From an uncultured Sediminibacterium sp. (GTDB lineage: Bacteria; Bacteroidota; Bacteroidia; Chitinophagales; Chitinophagaceae), in contig NZ_CAMLMJ010000007.1 of assembly GCF_946481145.1 (NCBI RefSeq), positions 1 through 64,000 on the forward strand: a DNA stretch of 64,000 nucleotides, given 5' to 3'. A program made the position numbers and the translations under genes. This document shows, one piece after another, positions 33,085 through 42,925 of this stretch (positions are counted from its first letter, which is position 1; the number at the start of each line of letters is the position of its first letter). The notes under the pieces are model-generated. The model had not been told where the DNA came from, made no database searches, and worked only from the letters and a program-made list of their open reading frames with translations.

Positions 33085-34980
33085 TTATTCATTCTTTACA
33101 AAAACTATCCGGGCATTATCTGCCTTGCGGATTGTGTCGAAATATTTTACCACTTCCGGATATGCATCTGGCGGTAAATTTTTCTTGTTTCGCTTGTTAT
33201 TACGAATCATCTCAATTCGATTATCCGATACTTTGAAGACAACTGAATATTCGCCAAACTCACTTTTTATTTGTACAGGCCTGGGAATACTTTCTGTTTT
33301 ATATCCATCAGGAATTGTAATAGTTACAGTATCAATATCTTCATAATTAGCTTTGAAAACAATAGGGTACTTACGAAATATCGACTCTGGCAACCTGGCT
33401 CCCATTTTGTTAAATAAATTAGGTTGAATAAACAGTCTTTTGCCTGAAACCGATGTAAATCCGGGCGATTCGATCTTTAATTCTTCATATATTTTTGGTA
33501 TTTGCTGTTTTTCTTCTTTGTATACAACGTTCACCACTTTATAAGTTGGCAAGCTAATTACCTGATTGAGGTATTGGGTTCTTTGCTCGCCTGTGGCTTC
33601 ATGAATCAACGAATGCTGAAGCTCTTGTTGTTCCCCTGAAAATAAGGTATACACGGTAGCATTCAGGTTACCCATTTGATCAATTGCAGCTTCTACCCTT
33701 CTGGCCTGTATATTTTCCTTACTGGAATAATTTTTTGTCATTACAACATGCCCTCCTTCTTCATTAATTAATAAGGCGTTTCTATTTCCTGTAAAAGTTC
33801 CCATATATCCCATGGCTTTTGACTGACTGGTACATTCTAACCAGATAGTATCTTTCCCATTTGGCACACAGGCTATTACATGATTAAAATTTACTGATGG
33901 AAATTCCTCAACTAACCCTCTAGCATTCTCCCCGGAGTTTATCAGCACGTAATGTGCCCTTATTCCAGCTTCTTTGAGCATACTGATCATGAAATTAGAC
34001 AATGCCTTACAGTCTCCATATTTATTAGTTGCAACATATTTCGCATCAAAAGGTTGCCAGCTTCCAATTCCGAGTTGAATACTTATATATCGGGTGTTCT
34101 TTTGAAGGTAGGCATATAATGCTTGCACTTTTTCAGTTGTAGTGTTGACTTTTCCAGCAATTTCTTTTACAACCTGTTTTATGTTGTCAGGCAACTCGTC
34201 TTTACCAGCATTGAGTTCATTAAAAAATTTGCCCAACGATTTCCATGTAGCCATATTGCCTTTATATTCACCAATTTCAAATTCGGCCGGAGCAATATAA
34301 ACAGTAGGGGTAATGTCGCGCCAATCAGGCCTTAACACTTCATCCGGAACTGCCCGATAGTTAGTGATTTCCCAGGTATATATCTTGTTTTTACCTTGAT
34401 TTATTACCGGCTCATCAACATAGCTGAACTGCTTATACCTGAGTGTGTAGTCATTTGGAACTTCAACAATAAATTTACTTGCCTGAACAGCCATGCGATC
34501 GCTTTCAACCGGCACCCATTTGGGAAGAAAGAAAATACCGTCGTAAACCTGTTCATCTTCAAATTCTACTGTGTATGGGTATGTTTTATGATAAAATGAA
34601 AAACTTTTAGAGCGAAGATCAGTAAGCAAACTAACATCGTCGCCAACACTCATATCAGAAATATCCTTTTTCCGAATACTTTTTATTAGTTTACCTTTTG
34701 AATCAAACAGTTTTCCGCTTATGTCGCTAAGTGATATGAATTTTGTGTAACCATTTGTGTAAGTTGCATATTCGTCACCTCGTTCATTTAAAATAGTGAC
34801 AGCATATTTATGTTTTACTACTGCCTTTGAGATTGATTTAATGGTTACAGAAATGATTTCATTTCGTTTAATTACATCTGCATTAACAGTTAAAGAGTCT
34901 GCTATAAGTGATGATGCGTACTCTTGCCCGTAAGCTTTAGATACTAAAATGAATAGAAGGCAATAAATATATTTACCCAT
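33085..34980 (-). CDS. DUF3857 / transglutaminase-like secreted protein with near-intact triad
   Basis: This 631-residue exported protein (signal MGKYIYCLLFILVSKAYG) has an N-terminal DUF3857 beta domain (about 50-215) and a transglutaminase-like domain at about 260-390. The catalytic residues are visible: Cys324 in NKYGDCKALSNF and His367 in FNHVIACV. The third position is Glu382 (WLECTS), where Asp is usual. A C-terminal DUF3858-like domain follows. It is the last gene of a tightly packed three-gene unit (5-nt gap to the previous gene) and the only paralog of the four here that could be active. The substrate is unknown. Confidence 0.85.
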   Translation of the reverse strand: MGKYIYCLLFILVSKAYGQEYASSLIADSLTVNADVIKRNEIISVTIKSISKAVVKHKYAVTILNERGDEYATYTNGYTKFISLSDISGKLFDSKGKLIKSIRKKDISDMSVGDDVSLLTDLRSKSFSFYHKTYPYTVEFEDEQVYDGIFFLPKWVPVESDRMAVQASKFIVEVPNDYTLRYKQFSYVDEPVINQGKNKIYTWEITNYRAVPDEVLRPDWRDITPTVYIAPAEFEIGEYKGNMATWKSLGKFFNELNAGKDELPDNIKQVVKEIAGKVNTTTEKVQALYAYLQKNTRYISIQLGIGSWQPFDAKYVATNKYGDCKALSNFMISMLKEAGIRAHYVLINSGENARGLVEEFPSVNFNHVIACVPNGKDTIWLECTSQSKAMGYMGTFTGNRNALLINEEGGHVVMTKNYSSKENIQARRVEAAIDQMGNLNATVYTLFSGEQQELQHSLIHEATGEQRTQYLNQVISLPTYKVVNVVYKEEKQQIPKIYEELKIESPGFTSVSGKRLFIQPNLFNKMGARLPESIFRKYPIVFKANYEDIDTVTITIPDGYKTESIPRPVQIKSEFGEYSVVFKVSDNRIEMIRNNKRNKKNLPPDAYPEVVKYFDTIRKADNARIVFVKNE

Positions 34981-34985
34981 GAAAT

Positions 34986-37022
34986 TTAATTTTTCTTGAA
35001 TACTATTTGTTCTGCATGTTTCTTAACTATAAACCCAAAGAAATTTCTAAGCACTTCATAATCTTCGGGTAAAAAAATTGCCTTATTAAAAAACAGTTTA
35101 CTTCGTAACATTATGTATTCACCTTGTTTTGCTATTATATATTCAAATCCCCCTTCATTATCATTAAAATTAACTTTGGCACTTTTGGGTAATTCTTCAA
35201 TACGATATCCTTTTGGAATTTCCATAGTTAGCAAATAGGTTTCATTAATACAATATGGCATTTCAACGGGGTAAAGGCGTTCTGCTGACACAAAAGGGTT
35301 TTTGCCATACCCCTCCTTTAACATAGGATTAAAGTAAATAATATCTTCCTCATCGCTGATATTTGCTTTTATATTGTATTTAACTGTAAGAGGAAACTCA
35401 TATAAGGTAAGTGAATCAATGCTGATGTCATCAAAAGAAAACCCTTGAGGGTAACCATCGGTCAACATTTTTAAAATTTCCTCATTTTTTTTATCTGAAA
35501 ATTTGTTACGGAGATTCATACTTTCAAATGTGCCAGCCAGGCTATAGTAGCTCCCTTTCATCTTTCCGTTTTCATCATTTGTCAATTGTATACTTGTTAT
35601 ATCAGTATTCGTAACTGAATCGGCTGTAAGTGGTATTAAGGACGGGATTCTATCAATAATACGGGCAGATCTGTTATAACAGTCTGATGGTAAATAACCG
35701 AACCCGATTTTGTTCCTGGAAGCATCAAGTAAATAATATTGTTCTCCGATTTTAACCCTGGCAATCACATAATTATACTGTGCCAATAATGCAACCTCTT
35801 CATTCACAAGACCATTATCCCTGGTACTCAATAATACAGGAACTGCCTGGTATCCTGCCGATCTTAGCATTGCTGTTAATAGCATATTTATATCTGCTAC
35901 ATTTCCTGTTTTTGTTTGAAATGTTTTTTTAAGTGGCTGAGAAAGCCATCTGGCATCATAGTCTGTACAAGTGAACTTATCTCTTATGAATTCAAATACA
36001 GATTTTGCTTTCAGAAAATCAGTGTCAGTATTTTTTGTAAGCAGCTTAAGTTCATCTTTTATCCAATTAGGGTTTTCATAAATTTCTTTTGAAAAATCAA
36101 CATCTTTCATAAGATCATCTGCCGTACTAAACCAGTCTTTAACAGCATAAGTAATACTTGTTTCAGAATATTTAATCGCCCGAAGCTGAAAGTGAACACG
36201 GCTTAAATGATTACTGGGTGTAGAAATGTAGGCTTCAGATTTAAATGCTGGCACGTCCTTAATAGCCCATGTGTTTGTAACAGCATCCCCCGACAATGTT
36301 AAAACATCTGAAGAATATCCTGCATTAGTAGTTGGGAGACGAAGCGTGTATGTCTTATATTTTTTTGAAGTTTGGTTTACCGTGTATGGAAGATACCCGT
36401 ATTTGGTAATTAAATAATCAAAAATGAAAGGAATTGACACCGTATACTGACTCCATAACACCGGATAATTATCCTGAAACTGCCAAGATTTTAATCTGGT
36501 ATAAAACGGAGATTTAATTACATACTCATATTCAAGTATACACCCTTCCTTGACATCAGGAAACGTAAATTTCCTGAGTGATACTTCATTATTAACTTTC
36601 TCAGTCATCAATCCATCCTTACCTACTTCCTTTTCAATTACTTTTCCATCCTCAATAAAAAAAGTTGATGCTTTCAGATCAGAAAGACGTTCCGTTGAAA
36701 TTGAATTGCCCCCCGAATACAATTGTATAGATACGGTAGCTTCATCAAAAGCAGTGCGCTTACGAATAAGTATCTTTTTATGTCTTTTATAAACAAGTGT
36801 AAAATCACCATTATTGTTCCCTTCGAAATCTGAACTGGCAATATCAGATAGCACTATAGCCGCCGAACCAGAATCAACTATAGGTGAAATAACGGAAAAA
36901 TCACCTGTGGTAATTTTTCCAAACTTAGTTTCCGGTTGCTGAGCCAGAATTGTATCCAGGCTACTAAACAAGATTAATACTAAAGCAATCTTCCTTGTAA
37001 GCATTCTCATTTTAAAGATCAT
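34986..37022 (-). CDS. DUF3857 / inactive transglutaminase-like paralog 1
   Basis: This 678-residue exported protein has a signal sequence (RKIALVLILFSSLDTILAQ), a DUF3857-like N-terminal part with SSDFEGNNNGDFTLVYKRHKKILIRKRTAFD, a transglutaminase-like middle and a beta-rich C-terminal domain. In the middle domain the catalytic Cys is replaced by Val375 (TKTGNVADINMLL) and the His by Tyr (QYNYVIARV), while YLLDAS keeps the Asp. An enzyme activity of the usual type is therefore unlikely. The start may be 37022 or a Met 4-6 codons later; the ATG at 37022 begins 2 nt after the upstream stop. It is about equally similar by eye to the two other inactive copies. Confidence 0.85.
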   Translation of the reverse strand: MIFKMRMLTRKIALVLILFSSLDTILAQQPETKFGKITTGDFSVISPIVDSGSAAIVLSDIASSDFEGNNNGDFTLVYKRHKKILIRKRTAFDEATVSIQLYSGGNSISTERLSDLKASTFFIEDGKVIEKEVGKDGLMTEKVNNEVSLRKFTFPDVKEGCILEYEYVIKSPFYTRLKSWQFQDNYPVLWSQYTVSIPFIFDYLITKYGYLPYTVNQTSKKYKTYTLRLPTTNAGYSSDVLTLSGDAVTNTWAIKDVPAFKSEAYISTPSNHLSRVHFQLRAIKYSETSITYAVKDWFSTADDLMKDVDFSKEIYENPNWIKDELKLLTKNTDTDFLKAKSVFEFIRDKFTCTDYDARWLSQPLKKTFQTKTGNVADINMLLTAMLRSAGYQAVPVLLSTRDNGLVNEEVALLAQYNYVIARVKIGEQYYLLDASRNKIGFGYLPSDCYNRSARIIDRIPSLIPLTADSVTNTDITSIQLTNDENGKMKGSYYSLAGTFESMNLRNKFSDKKNEEILKMLTDGYPQGFSFDDISIDSLTLYEFPLTVKYNIKANISDEEDIIYFNPMLKEGYGKNPFVSAERLYPVEMPYCINETYLLTMEIPKGYRIEELPKSAKVNFNDNEGGFEYIIAKQGEYIMLRSKLFFNKAIFLPEDYEVLRNFFGFIVKKHAEQIVFKKN

Positions 37023-37024
37023 TT

Positions 37025-39028
37025 TTACTTTTTAAAAACTATTTGTTCCTCATATTTTTTAATCAGGTTCATAAAATAAGTACGCAATGCACTATATTCT
37101 GTTTTCTGAAAAACTGTTTTATTGATAATTAATGAGGAATTAATACTAATTGTACGATCCTGTGTTTTAGCATTATATTCAAATTGAATATCGTTATTAT
37201 TCAGCGTTTGTTTCATGTTTACCGGCAGTTCTTCTACTTTATACCCACCTGGAATTTCCATCTCCATTTTATAGCTTTCTCTAATTTTATACGGAAGTTC
37301 AACCGGATAATTTCTTGTTGTTGAAATAAAAGGATTTTTCACCCATTCATTCAATAAAATCGGATTATAATAAAGATTGGAAGCCTCTGCTTCTGGTGTG
37401 TATTGCATTGTCATCCTTAACTGTAATGTCCTATCAAACAAATCCAAAGAATCAAACGAAAATCTGATAAGTTTAAATTCGGCTGGGATTTTTGCAATGA
37501 TACTTTTAACCACCTCAGACTCATTTTGTTTTGCTATTTTTTCCCTTAGCCTTAATCCTTCAATTTTTCCGTAGTTAATTATTATTGCTAACTGCATTTG
37601 CTCCTTCTCGTTGGTAACTTTTACGTTAATCGAACTATTCTCCAGTAACATGTCTGGTGTTAATGCAACTGGAGATGCCTGCTGATCAATTACTCTCCCT
37701 ATACCATTGTAGCAATACATCGGAATATCGCCAAAACCTATTCGTTTATGGGATGCGTCAAGGATAAAAGATTTATCTTTAAGTTTTACATAGCAAAGTG
37801 TATAATTAAACTGAGATGGAAGCGCATAATTTTGATTAGTAAACCCGTTTTCTCTTGTACTAACAATAAATGGAGCGGCTTGAACTCCTGCTTTCTGAAG
37901 CATTGCTACAAGCAACATATTCAGGTCTGCCGCAGTTCCGGTTTTTGATTCAAAAGTTTTTTTAATCGATTGCGACAACCATTTGGATTCATAATCAGTA
38001 CATACAAAATTATTTCGGACAAATTCATATATGCGTTTGCATAATTCGAGTGGGTTATCTTTGTTTATTTTACTGATCTCATCGTTTAACCAGTTATTTG
38101 GCTGAGACAAATTAGCGCCAAAATCTTCGTCGGATAGAAGTTCCTTTGCCACTTCAGGCCAACTCTTTATCTTTTTTTCGGAGCTTGTAGCTGAATAATT
38201 AATTGCTTTTAACTGAAACTGGATACGTTTAATATGATTCAAATGTGAGTATACAAATGCCTCTTGTTTAAATGGAGGCGCATCTTTAACAGCCCAAACA
38301 TTTACAAGTGCCTCGCCAGATATAGAATAAGTAGTATTATCCTGTGTTTTACTTATCGGATCCCGAATAGTATATGTTTTAGGCAAGTAAGAAAGCTCAT
38401 TAATTGCATAATCAAGATAACCGTACGATGAGCTTAAATAATCAAACAGTGGAGGTATCACTACTTTATATTCGCTCCATAATGTTGGGTATTCAGACTG
38501 AAAATTCCAGGACCGAAGCCTATTATAAAAAGGTGATTTAATTTTAAAACGAAATTCCAGTATACAACCTTCCTGAACATTTGGAAATGTGAATTTTCTT
38601 AACACACTTTCCTTGGAAGTTTTATCAACCATTACATCACTCTTCTTTGCCTTGGTTGAAACAATTTTCCCATTCTCCAATGTATAAGTGGTCGCCTCAA
38701 AATCATCCAGTTTTTCGGTACTCGCTGTATTATCCCCATTATATAATGCAATAAGTATTGTTGCAGCATCAAACCCTTTTCGATTTTTAATTAGTATTCG
38801 CTTATGGTGTTTGTAAACAAGTGTAAAATTACCATTACTGTTTCCTTCAAATTCAGTTGATCCAATATCTGATAATACGATTGCGGGAGTAGTGCTATCT
38901 TCAAAAATAGTTCGTGTATTAAATTCAGCGGGGTTGATCTTTCCGAATTGTATACTTTGCCTTAATTGTGCAGTAGCTGCAAAAATATACAAACAGCTAA
39001 CTATAAACACGAATAATCGCATGCGCAT
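37025..39028 (-). CDS. DUF3857 / inactive transglutaminase-like paralog 2
   Basis: This 667-residue exported protein (signal RLFVFIVSCLYIFAATAQ) has the same layout as its neighbours: a DUF3857-like part with GSTEFEGNSNGNFTLVYKHHKRILIKNRKGFD, a transglutaminase-like middle and a beta-rich C-terminus ending KYEEQIVFKK. The catalytic Cys is replaced by Ala (SKTGTAADLNMLL) and the His by Tyr (QFNYTLCYV); FILDAS keeps the Asp. It heads the three-gene unit 39028-33085. The 283-nt gap upstream separates it from the fourth copy. Confidence 0.85.
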   Translation of the reverse strand: MRMRLFVFIVSCLYIFAATAQLRQSIQFGKINPAEFNTRTIFEDSTTPAIVLSDIGSTEFEGNSNGNFTLVYKHHKRILIKNRKGFDAATILIALYNGDNTASTEKLDDFEATTYTLENGKIVSTKAKKSDVMVDKTSKESVLRKFTFPNVQEGCILEFRFKIKSPFYNRLRSWNFQSEYPTLWSEYKVVIPPLFDYLSSSYGYLDYAINELSYLPKTYTIRDPISKTQDNTTYSISGEALVNVWAVKDAPPFKQEAFVYSHLNHIKRIQFQLKAINYSATSSEKKIKSWPEVAKELLSDEDFGANLSQPNNWLNDEISKINKDNPLELCKRIYEFVRNNFVCTDYESKWLSQSIKKTFESKTGTAADLNMLLVAMLQKAGVQAAPFIVSTRENGFTNQNYALPSQFNYTLCYVKLKDKSFILDASHKRIGFGDIPMYCYNGIGRVIDQQASPVALTPDMLLENSSINVKVTNEKEQMQLAIIINYGKIEGLRLREKIAKQNESEVVKSIIAKIPAEFKLIRFSFDSLDLFDRTLQLRMTMQYTPEAEASNLYYNPILLNEWVKNPFISTTRNYPVELPYKIRESYKMEMEIPGGYKVEELPVNMKQTLNNNDIQFEYNAKTQDRTISINSSLIINKTVFQKTEYSALRTYFMNLIKKYEEQIVFKK

Positions 39029-39311
39029 AATATAAAATATTATTTCAGGAATACCTTAACTAGTATAAAAATGACCAGGGGTAATGTCAAATTTTAATAT
39101 ACAAAAGGCCGTAAAAACATAATTTAACTATCTGCCAATCTTGTTTCTTATTTTAGTTAAATCACACCGAAAATATATAAATTTTTGATAAGTGTATATA
39201 GAACTTGGGACTTTTTATGACTTTTAAACAAACACCATATTCCCGGCATTTACTGCTACGAGGAGCGTAATCAAATGCAAAAAAGCAACTTGCATATTTT
39301 AGCATAAAGGG
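39029..39311. other. AT-rich gap between DUF3857 paralogs
   Basis: This gap between two co-oriented paralogs holds no open frame, heptad array or clear hairpin. It must contain the promoter of the three-gene unit, but I see no convincing TAnnTTTG box. Confidence 0.4.
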
Positions 39312-41327
39312 TTAGTTTTTCTTAAACACAATTTGTTCATTCTGCTTCTTAACAATAAACCCAAAAAAGTTTCTTAAAACCTCATACTCATCTGGAGGAA
39401 AATTTGCCTTTTTAAAGAACAGTTTTGTTCTGATTTTAATAATTGAGTCTTGTTTACTGATCAGGTATTCATAGATACCTTCTCCATCATTAAAGTTAAT
39501 GCGGGCTCCCTTTGGAATTTCATCTACTGAATACCCTTTAGGAATTTCTAATTCGAGGGAATAATTATCATTAATACAATAGGGCATTTCTACCGGAAAT
39601 AAACGACTGGCCGACGCAAAAGGATTTTTTGTGTACCCTTTAGTGATAATGGGATTAAAGTAAATAATCTCTTCATCACTATCAAGGCCAGCCGTATTCA
39701 AATCATATTTCATCGATAACGGCGCGTCATAATTCTTAAAATCATCCATAATGAGGTTACTTACCTTGAATATGGTTGAGTACTCTTGCCCAATAGACTT
39801 TACTATTTCATCGGGTTGGCTTGTTGCATATTTATTCCTGTAATCAATGCTCTCGAATTTACCGAACTGGACATAGGCGTTTCCGGTAAGTTTTCCATCT
39901 TGCCCATTTTTCAACTTGATATTTATGCTATTAAAATTAGTGACCGAGTCTGCACTAAGCTGAACTAAATAAGGCATTTTGTCAATAGTCCGGCCAGTTC
40001 CGTTATAACAAGCTGCTGTTAAATGTCCAAAACCAGCTTTGCTCTCTGAGGCATCTAACAAGTAAACTGTACCATCAATTTCTAACTTTGAGATTACATA
40101 ATTATATTGAGAAAGCAAAGGTACTTCGTCATTTACCTTTCCATTATCTCTGGTGCTTAGTATTATTGGGAATGCCTGTAATCCGGCTTTACGCAGAATT
40201 GCGGTTAATAACAAATTAATATCTGCTACATTTCCAGACTTTTCCTGGAATGTTTTTTTCAAAGATTGAGACAAATATTGTGCATTCTTATCGTTGCATA
40301 TATAATTATCACGCACAAATGCATAAATTTTCATAGCTAAATCTAATCCGGTAGCATCTTTTGATAATGTTGCAAGCTGATTATTTAGCCAATCATTACT
40401 GCTGTAAATATCTTTCGAAAAGTTTTCACTTTTCATCAAGTCCTCGGCTGTTGTTGGCCAATCTTTTACGATTTTTTTGATATTCGATTCAGAATACAAA
40501 ATGGCTTGTAATTGAAATCTAATTTGTGACAGATGGTTATCTATGGTTGAAACGTATGGTTCGTCCTTGAATGGTGGAGCATCTTTTATTACCCATGTAT
40601 TGGTAATAGCATCTCCTGAAAGACTATATAATTCTGAAGACATACCAGAATTAGTGTTAGGGACATTAATTGTATAATTCTGAAATTTCTTTGATAAGGT
40701 ATCTACATTAAATGGAAGATAACCATATTGGGTTGTAACATAATCAAAGAGGTAAGGAATGGTAACTGTATACTCGCTCCAAAGAATAGGATGTTTTCCT
40801 TGAAAAACCCATGATTTCAACCTGTCGTAAAATGGAGATTTTATAATATAAGAATAATCAAGGATACACCCTTGTTGTACATCTGGGAAGGTAAATTTTG
40901 TTAAACTAAGTGCACTGTTTACTTTCTCTGATAGAATAGCCGTTTTCTCAATCTTCTTTTCTACTATCCTTCCATTATCCATATAATAGGTGGAAGCTTG
41001 CAGATCGGTGAGCCTTTCGGTAGTAGTTGAAGATCCCAAAGAAAAAAGGGCAACAGAAACCGTGGCCTGATCAAAAGCTGTTCTCTTCTTTATTAAAACA
41101 CGTCTATGTCTTTTAAAAATAAGGGAAAAATCACCGGCATTATTTCCTTCAAACTCAGAACTGGCAACATCAAACAAAACTACCGCATCTGTCGAGGAAT
41201 CAATTACAGAAGAAACGGGTGCAAAATCTTCCAAGGCTACCTTTTTAAACTTAGTTGGGTACTTTGTCTGCCCAAAAGACTGTACTACAAAAACAAATAC
41301 TGAGATAAATAAAATCAATTTACTCAT
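39312..41327 (-). CDS. DUF3857 / inactive transglutaminase-like paralog 3
   Basis: This 671-residue exported protein (signal SKLILFISVFVFVVQSFGQ) closely resembles the copy at 34986: SSEFEGNNAGDFSLIFKRHRRVLIKKRTAFDQATVSV, FGFIVKKQNEQIVFKKN at the end. The catalytic Cys is replaced by Val (EKSGNVADINLLL) and the His by Tyr (QYNYVISKL), and YLLDAS is kept. The two C-termini (34986 and 39312) are nearly identical, suggesting that they are the youngest duplicates. It is separated from the other three by 283 nt and may have its own promoter. Confidence 0.85.
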   Translation of the reverse strand: MSKLILFISVFVFVVQSFGQTKYPTKFKKVALEDFAPVSSVIDSSTDAVVLFDVASSEFEGNNAGDFSLIFKRHRRVLIKKRTAFDQATVSVALFSLGSSTTTERLTDLQASTYYMDNGRIVEKKIEKTAILSEKVNSALSLTKFTFPDVQQGCILDYSYIIKSPFYDRLKSWVFQGKHPILWSEYTVTIPYLFDYVTTQYGYLPFNVDTLSKKFQNYTINVPNTNSGMSSELYSLSGDAITNTWVIKDAPPFKDEPYVSTIDNHLSQIRFQLQAILYSESNIKKIVKDWPTTAEDLMKSENFSKDIYSSNDWLNNQLATLSKDATGLDLAMKIYAFVRDNYICNDKNAQYLSQSLKKTFQEKSGNVADINLLLTAILRKAGLQAFPIILSTRDNGKVNDEVPLLSQYNYVISKLEIDGTVYLLDASESKAGFGHLTAACYNGTGRTIDKMPYLVQLSADSVTNFNSINIKLKNGQDGKLTGNAYVQFGKFESIDYRNKYATSQPDEIVKSIGQEYSTIFKVSNLIMDDFKNYDAPLSMKYDLNTAGLDSDEEIIYFNPIITKGYTKNPFASASRLFPVEMPYCINDNYSLELEIPKGYSVDEIPKGARINFNDGEGIYEYLISKQDSIIKIRTKLFFKKANFPPDEYEVLRNFFGFIVKKQNEQIVFKKN

Positions 41328-41425
41328 AGCGCATTATCTTTATTGAGTTATATATAGAAGCAACCAGTATTACTTGGATTCAAAACAAAAATTATATTGT
41401 TTTGATCTTATTAGCCATTGAACTA

Positions 41426-41434
41426 GGGGGGGGG
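41426..41434 (+). repeat. G9 homopolymer upstream of queG
   Basis: A run of nine G in otherwise AT-rich DNA, 93 nt before the queG ATG and about 100 nt from the divergent DUF3857 gene. Such tracts can vary in length by slippage; whether this one does is unknown. Confidence 0.6.
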
Positions 41435-41527
41435 ACAATCAACAGTATCATGAATACTGCTACAGCTAACTGGATGGGAAGATATATAGCCAAAAAATAA
41501 ATACCAAATTTAAGTAGTCATTTTTCT

Positions 41528-42445
41528 ATGAGCATTAAACAAACAGCTTACGATTTAGGCTTTGACTACTGTGGAGTTGCAAAAGCTGTTGTATTAGATG
41601 AAGATGCACGAAGGCTGGAAAGATGGTTAAACCAGCACTATCATGGCGGTATGAATTACATGGAAAATCATTTCGATCTGCGAATTGATCCAACAAAACT
41701 GGTACCCGGCGCAAAATCGGTTATTACAGTTTTAAAAAATTATTACCCCTCAGCAGAACAATCCTCAGATGCCCCTCGCATATCAAAATATGCATGGGGA
41801 AAAGATTATCATGAAGTTATCCGTGCTAAACTCCATGAGTTTCTTGATCTAATAAAAAAAGAATATGGTGACATCCAGGGGCGCGGCTTTGTTGATTCTG
41901 CACCTGTTCTTGAAAGAAGCTGGGCCACCAGAAGTGGTGCCGGCTGGATCGGCAAAAATGGCAACCTGATTACAAAAAGTAATGGTTCTTTCTTTTTTAT
42001 TGCAACATTAATCGTTGATATAGAACTCCCCTACGATGATCCATTTGCCAAAGACTTCTGCGGCACCTGCACGAAATGCATTGATGCTTGTCCAACAGAT
42101 GCCATTCTCGACAATAAAACCATCGACGGAAGTAAATGCATCAGCTATTATACAATAGAATTAAAAGATGCATTGATACCTGCTGAAATGAAAGGGAAAT
42201 TTGAAAACTGGATGTTTGGCTGCGATACCTGTCAGGATGTGTGCCCCTGGAACCGTTTCAGTAAACCACATCATGAACCGGCCTTTAATCCGATTCCTGC
42301 GATCCTAAACCTTAGTACAAAAGAATGGGAAGCAATGTCTGAAGAAAATTTCAAACAACTATTCAAACATTCTCCGTTAAAAAGAAGCAAATTCAAAGGC
42401 ATTCAGCGAAATCTCCATTTTTTAAAAGATGAAATCAATCACTGA
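41528..42445 (+). CDS. queG: Epoxyqueuosine reductase
   Basis: This 305-residue cobalamin and iron-sulfur enzyme carries out the last step of queuosine synthesis, reducing epoxyqueuosine to queuosine in tRNA. The N-terminal domain (about 1-170) includes RISKYAWGKDYHEVI, GRGFVDSAPVLERSWATRSGAGWIGKN and GSFFFIATLI. The two [4Fe-4S] motifs are CGTCTKCIDACPTDAI (about 177-192) and CDTCQDVCPWN (about 232-242). Length is slightly below that of E. coli QueG (379), missing the C-terminal HEAT-like region, as is common in Bacteroidota. The next gene overlaps its end by 17 nt. Confidence 0.94.
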   Translation: MSIKQTAYDLGFDYCGVAKAVVLDEDARRLERWLNQHYHGGMNYMENHFDLRIDPTKLVPGAKSVITVLKNYYPSAEQSSDAPRISKYAWGKDYHEVIRAKLHEFLDLIKKEYGDIQGRGFVDSAPVLERSWATRSGAGWIGKNGNLITKSNGSFFFIATLIVDIELPYDDPFAKDFCGTCTKCIDACPTDAILDNKTIDGSKCISYYTIELKDALIPAEMKGKFENWMFGCDTCQDVCPWNRFSKPHHEPAFNPIPAILNLSTKEWEAMSEENFKQLFKHSPLKRSKFKGIQRNLHFLKDEINH

Positions 42446-42917
42446 TAAACAATATTTACTGGAAAAATTTCCGGGTAAAGGTGGTTGGACATTTGCCCGC
42501 ATTCCTGAAATAAAACAAAACAAGAACAATCCATTTGGCTGGGTAACAGTAAAAGGAAGTATTGATGGTGTGCCATTCGAGAAATACAAACTTATGCCCA
42601 TGGGTAATGGACAGCTATTCTTACCGGTAAATGCTGTCCTCCGAAAAAAAATTGCAAAACAGGCCGGAGATTATATCATTGTTTCCATTTACCCGGATGA
42701 TGGCCCGCTGGAATTACCGGATGATTTACTGACCTGTTTAAAAGATGAACCAACTGCCTACCAAAACTTTATGCAGTTCAAAGAAAGTTTTCAAAAGGAA
42801 TACCTGGATTGGATTAAAGCAGCAAAAAAAGAATCAACCCGAATTGATCGCATTGCCATTACTGTATCAAATGCATCAAAAGGGTTGACCCGCTTCAAAA
42901 CCAAACAAAAAGATTAG
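42429..42917 (+). CDS. DUF1905/YdeI-like (OmdA) protein
   Basis: This 162-residue protein is a paralog of that at 28436. It has the DUF1905 domain (GGWTFARIPEIKQ, GWVTVKGSIDGVPFEKYKLMPMGNGQLFLPVNAVLRKKIAKQAGDYIIVSI) and an OmdA-like helical end (LPDDLLTCLKDEPTAYQNFMQFKESFQKEYLDWIKAAKKE, RIAITVSNASKGLTR). Its ATG lies 17 nt before the end of queG, so the two are translationally coupled. The function is not known. It is convergent with the gene at 42926. Confidence 0.85.
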   Translation: MKSITDKQYLLEKFPGKGGWTFARIPEIKQNKNNPFGWVTVKGSIDGVPFEKYKLMPMGNGQLFLPVNAVLRKKIAKQAGDYIIVSIYPDDGPLELPDDLLTCLKDEPTAYQNFMQFKESFQKEYLDWIKAAKKESTRIDRIAITVSNASKGLTRFKTKQKD

Positions 42918-42925
42918 CGCTTTAT

